Shown piece after piece: positions 1-4,335 of a DNA stretch of 5,381 nt. Source of the stretch: Dialister sp. UBA734. Lineage in GTDB: Bacteria > Bacillota > Negativicutes > Veillonellales > Dialisteraceae. A model generated the notes under the pieces. The model saw nothing but the letters and a program-made list of their open reading frames with translations, had not been told where the DNA came from and did no database searches. Where the stretch lies: the NCBI GenBank assembly GCA_002297935.1, contig DBLC01000051.1:1-5381 (forward strand), written 5' to 3'. Position numbers and translations under genes: made by a program. The stretch's first letter is position 1, and each line of letters begins with the position of its first letter.

Positions 1-49
1 AGTTCATTATACAATCTACCAAAATCATTTATGAGCATCCGATGTTCCA

Positions 50-108
50 AAGAGCAATAAAAAAACTGACTCACTACATAAACAGTGAGTCAGTTTTTTA
101 TTGCTCTT
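50..108 (-). terminator. Intrinsic terminator closing the operon (bidirectional)
   Basis: An 11-bp perfect stem, ACTGACTCACT (65-75) with AGTGAGTCAGT (84-94), has an 8-base loop. Flanking A and T runs extend the pairing to AAGAGCAAT/ATTGCTCTT with one unpaired A. On the minus strand the stem is followed by seven T residues, on the plus strand by six, so it can stop transcription from either side. It sits 36 nt beyond the stop codon at 144. Confidence 0.92.
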
Positions 109-143
109 GGGAGCACTTTATGAATGGTACATTTTTTTCACCA

Positions 144-1133
144 TTACACCATTTCTGCTTTGCTTGCAATTTCTGCTGGAATCTGAATCCCCAGAATTTC
201 CGCATCTTTCTTATTGATGACAATGGTGTATTCTTTCTGGTGCTGAATGGCTGCGGTTTCTGGTTTCACTTTGCCATCCAAAATGTCAGCTGCCAGCTGG
301 CCGGTCTGCTTGCCCAATTTGTAATAGTCCACAGAGAGTGCTGCGAGAGCGCCATCTTTCGCCATGATGTCAGCCCCTACGATGACTGGAATCTTATTGG
401 CATCGGTGATTTTCATCAAAGTCGGGATAGAAGAAGCCAATGTGTTATCGGTAGGCACATAAATGTAATCCACCTTACCCACCAGCGATTCTGCTACCTG
501 CTGGATATCATTGACATTGTTGACTGTCCGTTCTTCTACGTGAAGGTCATGTTTCTTGCAATAGTCCTTCATCATATTGGCCTGTACTTCACTATTGACT
601 TCACTGGAGCAATAGATGAGGCCCACATTTTTTGCGTTCGGTACCAACTGTCCAGCCAGTTCCATCTGGGCATCCATGGATGCCAAATCACTGACACCGG
701 TCAGATTGCCGCCTGGCTTTTCATCATTCTGTACCAGTTTCGCCGTGGTGTAATCGGTGATGGCGGTCCCTACAATCGGAATATCTTTGATTTCATTGGC
801 TGCTGCCTGGGCCGCCGGTGTCGCAATGGCACAAATCAAATTTGGCTTTTCAGATTTGAAACGGGACACAATGGTTTTCAGATTGGACTGATCGCCCTGG
901 GCATTTTCCTGGTCAATCTCTACCTTATCCGGCCCATAGCCTCTTTCTTTCAATCCATCGACGAATCCGCGATTGGCTTCATCCAAGGACCCGTGCTGTA
1001 CAATCTGTACCACACCGATTTTCATCTTGCCCGTAGCATTTCCACTTTTGGCACTGTCATTCCCGCATCCTCCATATACGAGGGCAGCGGCTGCCAAAGC
1101 AGCTGCCATACTGATTTTCATCCATGTTTTCAT
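144..1133 (-). CDS. ABC transporter substrate-binding lipoprotein, ABC_sub_bind (TrpX-like) family, paralogue 2
   Basis: A 329-residue extracytoplasmic solute-binding protein of the ABC_sub_bind family (PF04392), whose streptococcal member TrpX serves tryptophan uptake. The N-terminus MKTWMK followed by an Ala-rich hydrophobic stretch and YGGC at about residues 20-23 looks like a lipoprotein signal peptide, though Tyr at -3 is atypical for a lipobox. Family features visible in order are VVQIVQHGSLDEAN (about 41-54), the Q-N-A-Q-G-D-Q-S-N-L segment, ATPAAQAAANEIKDIPIVG, YCSSEVNSEVQAN, VNDIQQVAES, YVPTDNTLASS, PVIVGADIMAKDGAL and a C-terminal INKKDAEILGIQIP. It is about 60% identical by eye to the product at 2803-3795 over its full length. 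The start is supported by AAAGGAAG about 9 nt upstream. It is the last gene before the terminator at 50-108. The ligand is inferred to be an aromatic amino acid or keto acid from operon context and regulation; family membership is secure, the ligand is not. Confidence 0.93.
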   Translation of the reverse strand: MKTWMKISMAAALAAAALVYGGCGNDSAKSGNATGKMKIGVVQIVQHGSLDEANRGFVDGLKERGYGPDKVEIDQENAQGDQSNLKTIVSRFKSEKPNLICAIATPAAQAAANEIKDIPIVGTAITDYTTAKLVQNDEKPGGNLTGVSDLASMDAQMELAGQLVPNAKNVGLIYCSSEVNSEVQANMMKDYCKKHDLHVEERTVNNVNDIQQVAESLVGKVDYIYVPTDNTLASSIPTLMKITDANKIPVIVGADIMAKDGALAALSVDYYKLGKQTGQLAADILDGKVKPETAAIQHQKEYTIVINKKDAEILGIQIPAEIASKAEMV

Positions 1134-1160
1134 TGTGCATTGCTTCCTTTCGTATTTTGT

Positions 1161-1392
1161 AAGGTTCTGGTGTCATGTTTCCGTTTCAGAAACATTTCAC
1201 ACTAATCGCTATACTAAGGTTCTGGGGGTGCTATTTCCTTTTGGGAAAATATCACATTCAGAACCGCTCTCATAGGGTTCTGGTTTCCCATTTTCTCTAG
1301 AGAAATATCTTATGATAACCGCTATGCAAAGGTTCTGTAGAGACTATTTCTTTTTTGAAATATAGCACCTTGAACCGCTCTTATAAGATTCT
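1161..1392. repeat. Array of ~56-bp imperfect repeats (copy 1)
   Basis: Units begin with AAGGTTCTG or a variant at 1161, 1216, about 1274, 1329 and 1385 (the last only a stub), giving spacings of 55-58 bp. Each full unit carries an internal inverted repeat of the TTTC...GAAA type, for example CTATTTC with GAAATATAG in the unit at 1329. The units look to alternate: those at 1216 and 1329 have CTATTTC stems and end GAACCGCTCT(T/C)AT, while those at 1161 and 1274 end CGCTATRC-like. The unit at 1216 also has GGTTCTG...CAGAACC as an outer inverted repeat. The array starts about 10 nt from the ribosome binding site of the gene starting at 1133. Confidence 0.85.
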
Positions 1393-1444
1393 ACATCCTC
1401 GCTAGTTCCAGACGCCTATACCAATAGTGACCAAATCATTTCAT

Positions 1445-1503
1445 ACCGCTAGTGCGAGCTATCCCCCTGCCCCCTTCCAAAGGAAGAGGGTAACCGCTAG
1501 TGC
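1445..1503 (-). repeat. Hairpin flanked by 11-bp direct repeats (copy 1)
   Basis: ACCGCTAGTGC occurs at 1445-1455 and again at 1493-1503. Between them CCCCCTTCC (1470-1478), a three-base loop and GGAAGAGGG (1482-1490) form a hairpin. In the minus-strand transcript the only non-Watson-Crick pair is a U-G wobble; on the plus strand the same position would be an A-C mismatch. It therefore folds better as operon mRNA. Confidence 0.7.
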
Positions 1504-1575
1504 CTCTACCGATAAAGTCATATTTCCTAATCCCTAGAGCCCCAGTCACGAGTCACCGGTCTACCAGTCACCGCT

Positions 1576-2361
1576 TTATTTAATATATTCCTCTTCCAAC
1601 GCATCCATGGTGCCGTCGGTTTCCAGTTCTGCCAGGAAGAAATTGACGTAGTTCAAAAGATCCTGGTCCCCTTTTGCCATGAGAACGCCGAAGCGGCTCT
1701 TGGTGAAAGGTTTATCTACCAAGGGAGCGGCCAGTTTATTATTCAATTTCACATATTTTCTAGCTTCCATGGTTTCTGTAATCATAATATCTGCTTTGCC
1801 TTCTGCAATGAGGCCTGGAATTTCTGCATTCTGTTCATGCACCAGCAAGGTCGCATGGGGCAGATGGGCAATGGCAAATTTCTGGTTTGTTCCACCTGGA
1901 TTGACCATCACTCTCACTTCTGGACGATCCAAATCCGCAATGGACTGGTATTTCTTTTCTTCTCCCGCCCGGCAGAGAATGGTCTTCCCAAAGAGGAGAT
2001 ATCCATCGGACATAGCCATGGTGCGTTCTCTATCAAAAGTACGGGTAATACCGCAAAGAGCTACATCAAATTTTCCCTCTTGCGTGTCCTGGGATAAAGT
2101 CTTCCAGGTGGTGGGCACGTATTCCAATTTCACATGCAAGCTATCGGCCAATTTTTGAGAAAGCTCTGCATCGAAACCTTCGTACTGTCCTGTTTCCTGG
2201 TTCTTATAAGACATGGGACGATAATCCCCTGTGGTACCGATACGAATGGTTCCACGAGCAGCAATGTCTTCCAAATGAGCCGCCCACGCCTCTCCAGCGC
2301 TGCCCAAAGCTACACCAGCTGCCAGCAAGGCAGCGATTCCATATTTCATCCAACTTTTCAT
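1576..2361 (-). CDS. pheC: Secreted cyclohexadienyl dehydratase-like protein (PheC; SBP_bac_3 fold)
   Basis: A 261-residue exported protein with the type 3 solute-binding fold that resembles Pseudomonas aeruginosa cyclohexadienyl dehydratase, which turns prephenate into phenylpyruvate and arogenate into phenylalanine. A Sec signal peptide without lipobox cysteine ends near AWAA (25-28). Shared segments are IGTTGDYRP (41-49), GFDAELSQKLADSL, VPTTW (82-86), FGKT (124-127), NPGGTNQKFA (154-163) and TETMEAR (195-201). From memory of the P. aeruginosa enzyme, its Trp60, Lys100, Asn128 and catalytic Glu173 (mature numbering) correspond here to Trp86, Lys126, Asn154 and Glu199; all four are present. 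Ordinary amino acid-binding proteins of this fold lack the Glu. I place the start at 2361, not at the in-frame ATG at 2418, because AAAGGAAG lies 8 nt upstream and MKSWMKYGIAALLAAG is a proper signal peptide start, whereas the 19 extra residues would precede it. It lies between two TrpX-like genes. A plain amino acid-binding protein remains the alternative. Confidence 0.8.
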   Translation of the reverse strand: MKSWMKYGIAALLAAGVALGSAGEAWAAHLEDIAARGTIRIGTTGDYRPMSYKNQETGQYEGFDAELSQKLADSLHVKLEYVPTTWKTLSQDTQEGKFDVALCGITRTFDRERTMAMSDGYLLFGKTILCRAGEEKKYQSIADLDRPEVRVMVNPGGTNQKFAIAHLPHATLLVHEQNAEIPGLIAEGKADIMITETMEARKYVKLNNKLAAPLVDKPFTKSRFGVLMAKGDQDLLNYVNFFLAELETDGTMDALEEEYIK

Positions 2362-2369
2362 CTTCCATA

Positions 2370-2377
2370 CTTCCTTT
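2370..2377 (-). promoter_or_regulatory. Ribosome binding site deciding the pheC-like start
   Basis: AAAGGAAG on the minus strand lies 8 nt upstream of the ATG at 2361. The same AAAGGAAG precedes the gene starting at 1133 at nearly the same distance. This argues against translation from the in-frame ATG at 2418, which would fall inside the repeat array. Confidence 0.75.
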
Positions 2378-2385
2378 CTACCAAT

Positions 2386-2598
2386 GGGGTTCTCGTTCCC
2401 TATTGAGAAACACGTCACATTAATCGCTTTACTAAGGTTCTATGTGTGCTAATTTCTCTTGTGAAATATAGCAGTTAAACTCACTCTCATAAGGTTCTGG
2501 GGTCCCACTTTCATTTGAACACCAATCGCCACTCTAAGGTTCTGGTATCCCATTTTCGCTTGAGAAATATTTCATGCAAACTGCTATGCAAAGGTTCT
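2386..2598. repeat. Array of ~56-bp imperfect repeats (copy 2)
   Basis: This is the same family as at 1161-1392. Units begin at about 2386 (GGGGTTCTC), 2434, 2491, 2536 and 2591 (stub); spacings are 48, 57, 45 and 55 bp, so two units are shortened. Internal inverted repeats persist, such as GCTAATTTC with GAAATATAGC at 2434. The array begins about 9 nt upstream of the ribosome binding site of the pheC-like gene and would be transcribed as part of the operon mRNA. Confidence 0.85.
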
Positions 2599-2651
2599 AA
2601 CTACTCGCTAATTCTAGACGTCTATACCGATAATTTCCAAAATCATTTCAT

Positions 2652-2712
2652 ACCGCCTGTGCGAGCTATCCCCCCTGCCCCCCTTCCAGAGGAAGAGGGT
2701 AACCGCTAGTGC
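2652..2712 (-). repeat. Hairpin flanked by direct repeats (copy 2)
   Basis: This is the homologue of 1445-1503. The hairpin is CCCCCTTCC (2679-2687), loop AGA, GGAAGAGGG (2691-2699), with the same U-G wobble in the minus-strand RNA. The flanking repeats are ACCGCCTGTGC (2652-2662) and ACCGCTAGTGC (2702-2712); the first has two changes from the other copies. Confidence 0.7.
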
Positions 2713-2802
2713 CTCTACCGATAGAGTCATATTTCCCAATCCCTAGGGCCTAGTTACTAGTCATTAGCTACCAATCACAAGTCACCAGTCTACCGGTCAC
2801 GA

Positions 2803-3795
2803 TCATTCCACAATGGTCGCATCTTTGTATTCATCTGGAATCTTGATGCCCAGCAGTTCTGCGTTTTTCTTATTGATGATCACTTCGTACACTTCTGGGT
2901 CCTGAACGGCGGTATCTTCTGGTTTAATCTTACCTGAGAGAATATCGGCTGCCATGTGGCCTGCCTGGACGCCGGATTTGTAGAATTCTACGGAAAGCGA
3001 AGCCAAGGCACCATCGCGGGCCATGCTGTCAGCCCCTACGATGACTGGAATCTTAGCCGGGTCTGTGACTTTGACCAGTGTCGGAATGGACGAAGCCAGC
3101 ACGTTATCGGTGGGGACATAAATGAAATCAACCTGTCCCACCATGGATTCTGCCACCTGCTGGATATCGTTCACAGAAGAGACGGTCCGTTCTACCACGG
3201 AGAGGCCCAGAGATTCTGCATGTTTCTTCGCCTGGTTGGCCTGGATTTCACTGTTTACTTCGCTGGAGCAGTACAGAAGGCCCATGGTTTTCGCATTGGG
3301 CATGAAAACTTTGCCCATGTCTACCTGTTTTTCTACAGGGCCCCGGTCATTGACGCCGGTTACATTGGTTTCCGGTTTGGCATTGGATTTAACCAGTTTC
3401 GCGGTTTCGAAATCGGTGATAGCGCAGCCAACAATCGGAATGTCCTTAATTTCATTGGCTACCGCCTGGGTAGCCGGAGTGGAAATACCGAAAATGATGT
3501 CCGGCTTGTTGCTCTTGAAACGGGAGGCAATGCTCTTCAGATTGGACTGGTCCCCCTGGGCATTCTGCTGGTCCACTTCTACTTTGTCCGGACCGAAACC
3601 TTTTTCCTTCAAGCCATCAATCATGCCCTTATTGGCTGCATCCAAGGACCCGTGCTGCATGATCTGTACCACAGCGACCTGTTTCTTCCCGGAAGATTTA
3701 CTGCTAGATGCTGCCTGATCACTACCGCAACCGCCATACATCAATGCCATACCTGCCAATGCTGCTACAATGCCTGCTTTCATCCATTTTTTCAT
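2803..3795 (-). CDS. ABC transporter substrate-binding lipoprotein, ABC_sub_bind (TrpX-like) family, paralogue 1
   Basis: A 330-residue solute-binding lipoprotein of the ABC_sub_bind family (PF04392). The signal peptide begins MKKWMKAGIVAALAG and ends at YGGC (about 20-23), followed by a Ser/Lys-rich linker (SDQAASSSKSSGKK) typical of a membrane-tethered binding protein. The two-lobed fold is marked by VVQIMQHGSLDAANKG, Q-N-A-Q-G-D-Q-S-N-L, STPATQAVANEIKDIPIVG, YCSSEVNSEIQAN, VNDIQQVAESMVG, YVPTDNVLASS, PVIVGADSMARDGAL and a C-terminal INKKNAELLGIKIP. It is the first gene after the T-box leader and is preceded by AGAGGAAA about 7 nt before the ATG. The stop TGA at 2803-2805 is followed directly by the repeat cassette. 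Close similarity to the product at 144-1133 shows a gene duplication now separated by the pheC-like gene. Substrate is inferred (phenylalanine, phenylpyruvate or another aromatic compound); the permease and ATPase are not in the window. Confidence 0.95.
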   Translation of the reverse strand: MKKWMKAGIVAALAGMALMYGGCGSDQAASSSKSSGKKQVAVVQIMQHGSLDAANKGMIDGLKEKGFGPDKVEVDQQNAQGDQSNLKSIASRFKSNKPDIIFGISTPATQAVANEIKDIPIVGCAITDFETAKLVKSNAKPETNVTGVNDRGPVEKQVDMGKVFMPNAKTMGLLYCSSEVNSEIQANQAKKHAESLGLSVVERTVSSVNDIQQVAESMVGQVDFIYVPTDNVLASSIPTLVKVTDPAKIPVIVGADSMARDGALASLSVEFYKSGVQAGHMAADILSGKIKPEDTAVQDPEVYEVIINKKNAELLGIKIPDEYKDATIVE

Positions 3796-3875
3796 GCTAA
3801 TTTCCTCTCTTCTTTTCTACTATTCTACAATTTGGTTGTTAGTTGTTGGTTGTTTGTTACGACCAACGGAGGACC

Positions 3876-3911
3876 AATAAAAAAGTCCCTTGCTTATCCA
3901 AAGCAAGGGAC
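3876..3911 (-). terminator. T-box terminator 2
   Basis: An 11-bp perfect stem, GTCCCTTGCTT (minus strand, 3911-3901) with AAGCAAGGGAC (3895-3885), has a five-base loop and is followed by TTTTTTATT. It is a classic T-box terminator that takes the CGUCCC strand away from antiterminator 2. It is the last attenuation point before the first structural gene, about 80 nt upstream of its start codon. Confidence 0.93.
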
Positions 3912-3933
3912 GATCATATCGCGGTACCACCCA
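3907..3933 (-). promoter_or_regulatory. T-box antiterminator 2
   Basis: On the minus strand GGG (3932-3930), bulge UGGUACC (3929-3923), GCG, a seven-base loop, CGU and CCC (3909-3907) form a second canonical antiterminator. There is no second Stem I or specifier between the modules; the gap is only about 25 bases after the T-tract of terminator 1. The bulge has the same UGGU as module 1, so both would accept the same tRNA class. Confidence 0.85.
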
Positions 3934-3942
3934 GATTACCTG

Positions 3943-3999
3943 AATAAAAACAAAAAGAGGGTGGTACCCAAGGGACGGATTCACCGTGGTACCACCCTC
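3943..3999 (-). terminator. T-box terminator 1
   Basis: A perfect 12-bp inverted repeat, GAGGGTGGTACC (minus strand, 3999-3988) with GGTACCACCCTC (3968-3957), encloses 19 bases and is followed on the minus strand by TTTTTGTTTTT. Its 5' arm contains the T-box sequence itself, so termination and tRNA-acceptor binding are mutually exclusive. This differs from terminator 2, which uses only the 3' part of its antiterminator. Confidence 0.85.
3971..3998 (-). promoter_or_regulatory. T-box antiterminator 1
   Basis: On the minus strand AGGG (3998-3995) is followed by the seven-base acceptor bulge UGGUACC (3994-3988), then ACGG, a five-base loop and CCGU, closing with CCCU (3974-3971). Both helices pair perfectly and the architecture is the canonical T-box antiterminator. 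The variable base in UGGU pairs with the tRNA discriminator base and predicts A. Formation of this structure breaks the 5' arm of terminator 1. Confidence 0.88.
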
Positions 4000-4189
4000 A
4001 TTCATCTTCATCAGATCAACTCTCGACTTTGTAACGCAAGTCACTCCGGCAAAACCTACTAAGAGTTCAGCTTTGCAGTTCAGGAAAGAACTTCCCTATT
4101 TCCTATTTACCGGTTTCCACCCATGCCGGCTCTCTTTAAAACTCAGAAATACGTACTTTTTTCCATCAACACTTTTGTGATATGCGTTC

Positions 4190-4218
4190 ATTGTATCGGA
4201 TGATGAGGGAAATGTCAA
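4190..4218 (-). promoter_or_regulatory. Sigma-A promoter of the T-box operon
   Basis: On the minus strand a consensus -35 TTGACA (4218-4213) and a near-consensus -10 TACAAT (4195-4190) are separated by exactly 17 bp. Transcription would start near 4183, about a dozen bases before the kink-turn strand of T-box Stem I, which is where a T-box transcript should begin. Promoter strength this close to consensus fits control by attenuation rather than by an activator. Confidence 0.85.
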
Positions 4219-4228
4219 GGGGGAATTT

Positions 4229-4297
4229 GGGGTGACTGGTGACTCGTGACTAGTGGCTGGGGATTAGTAGCTAGGCCCTAGGGACTGGAAATAGTAA
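4229..4297. repeat. Inverted copy of the cassette tail (AGTCAC / CCTAGGGCC element)
   Basis: GTGACTGGTGACTCGTGACT followed by TAGCTAGGCCCTAGGGACTGG and GGAAATA is the reverse complement of the cassette tail at about 2737-2800, including its CCCTAGGGCCTAG core. It lies between the pilin stop codon and the operon promoter. Beyond it CGGTTAAC (4302-4309) resembles the CGGTTACC found next to the cassette hairpin on that strand, so a rearranged piece of the cassette may continue to about 4309. Confidence 0.7.
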
Positions 4298-4305
4298 GAA
4301 GCGGT

Positions 4306-4335
4306 TAACAGTTAACTGCTCACTACCAACTGTTA
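4306..4335 (-). repeat. Inverted repeat at the end of the pilin gene
   Basis: TAACAGTT (4306-4313) and AACTGTTA (4328-4335) are perfect inverted repeats around a 14-base loop, and the right arm includes the pilin stop codon. In the minus-strand transcript this could be a weak hairpin, but no T-run follows, so I do not call it a terminator. No other terminator for the pilin gene is visible before the operon promoter. Confidence 0.4.

Larger units (their letters stand above)
1134..1575. repeat. Intergenic repeat cassette, copy 1
   Basis: This 442-bp gap between the pheC-like gene and the second binding-protein gene contains no credible gene. In plus-strand order it has the 56-bp repeat array (1161-1392), a conserved block beginning TCGCTAG at 1399 and running through ATCATTTCATACCGC, a hairpin flanked by ACCGCTAGTGC repeats (1445-1503), a CTACCGATA..GTCATATTTCC block, and an AGTCAC-rich tail ending next to the stop codon at 1576. 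The order and sequence match the gap at 2362-2802 throughout. Confidence 0.85.
2362..2802. repeat. Intergenic repeat cassette, copy 2
   Basis: This 441-bp gap between the first binding-protein gene and the pheC-like gene is homologous to 1134-1575 in order, orientation and most of its sequence. The conserved block begins at about 2605, the hairpin lies at 2679-2699, and the tail includes CCCTAGGGCCTAG and several AGTCAC-type motifs running to the stop codon at 2803. Differences are point changes and small indels across the whole length, which indicates an old duplication or two insertions of one element family. Confidence 0.85.
3876..4183 (-). ncRNA. T-box riboswitch leader, probably phenylalanine-tRNA responsive, with two antiterminator/terminator modules
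   Basis: This transcribed leader senses uncharged tRNA and sets read-through into the downstream operon. Reading the minus strand, Stem I opens with GUUGAUGGAAA (about 4170-4160), a kink-turn half whose partner UUUCCUGAAC is at 4087-4078. The AGUA of the S-turn is at 4157-4154, a helix UAUUUC/GGAAAUA follows, and the distal arm is AGAGAGCCGG with its GGGUGGAAA loop. The specifier loop reads GGGAAG-UUC, with UUC at 4090-4088. Stem II is closed by AACUCU/AGAGUU and contains AGUAGG and a GCCGG...CGUUAC region resembling the IIA/B pseudoknot. A small AUCU/AGAU hairpin (Stem III) follows. Two T-box sequences, AGGGUGGUACC at 3998-3988 and GGGUGGUACCGCG at 3932-3920, come next, each with its own terminator. 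The identity as a T-box is secure; the Phe assignment is inference from loop geometry, the UGGU bulges and the pheC-like gene. Confidence 0.93.

Noticed and set aside
42..1205. Long open frame (387 codons) on the plus strand
   Set aside because: It lies antisense to the binding-protein gene at 144-1133, its product is rich in Cys, His and Phe with no recognisable domain, and it begins inside the operon terminator.
1134..1240. A separate promoter for the last binding-protein gene
   Set aside because: I looked on the minus strand for paired -35 and -10 elements near the repeat array and found only isolated AT-rich words (for example TATAGC) without a matching -35 at proper spacing.
1161..1392. 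CRISPR-like array
   Set aside because: The repeats are imperfect over their whole length, the sequences between the GGTTCTG words are themselves conserved rather than unique spacers, and there are no cas genes.
1679..2158. Plus-strand open frame of 159 codons
   Set aside because: It is antisense to the pheC-like gene, which has clear family motifs; the plus-strand product has none.
3820..4044. Minus-strand open frame of 74 codons within the leader
   Set aside because: It is made entirely of T-box structure (Stem II to terminator 2), has no ribosome binding site of note, and its frame has no protein-like features.
2956..4062. Long open frame (368 codons) on the plus strand
   Set aside because: It is the antisense shadow of the paralogous gene at 2803-3795, in the same relative frame as the one at 42-1205, and it runs on through the T-box leader. 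Similar shadows over both paralogues reflect shared codon use, not a gene.
4075..4077. UGC (Cys) as the T-box specifier, in GAAC-UGC-AAAGCUGAAC
   Set aside because: The local sequence resembles a specifier context, but it falls outside the internal loop set by the GGAAA/UUUCC and UAUUUC/GGAAAUA helices. tRNA-Cys normally has discriminator U, which would call for UGGA rather than the UGGU seen in both modules.
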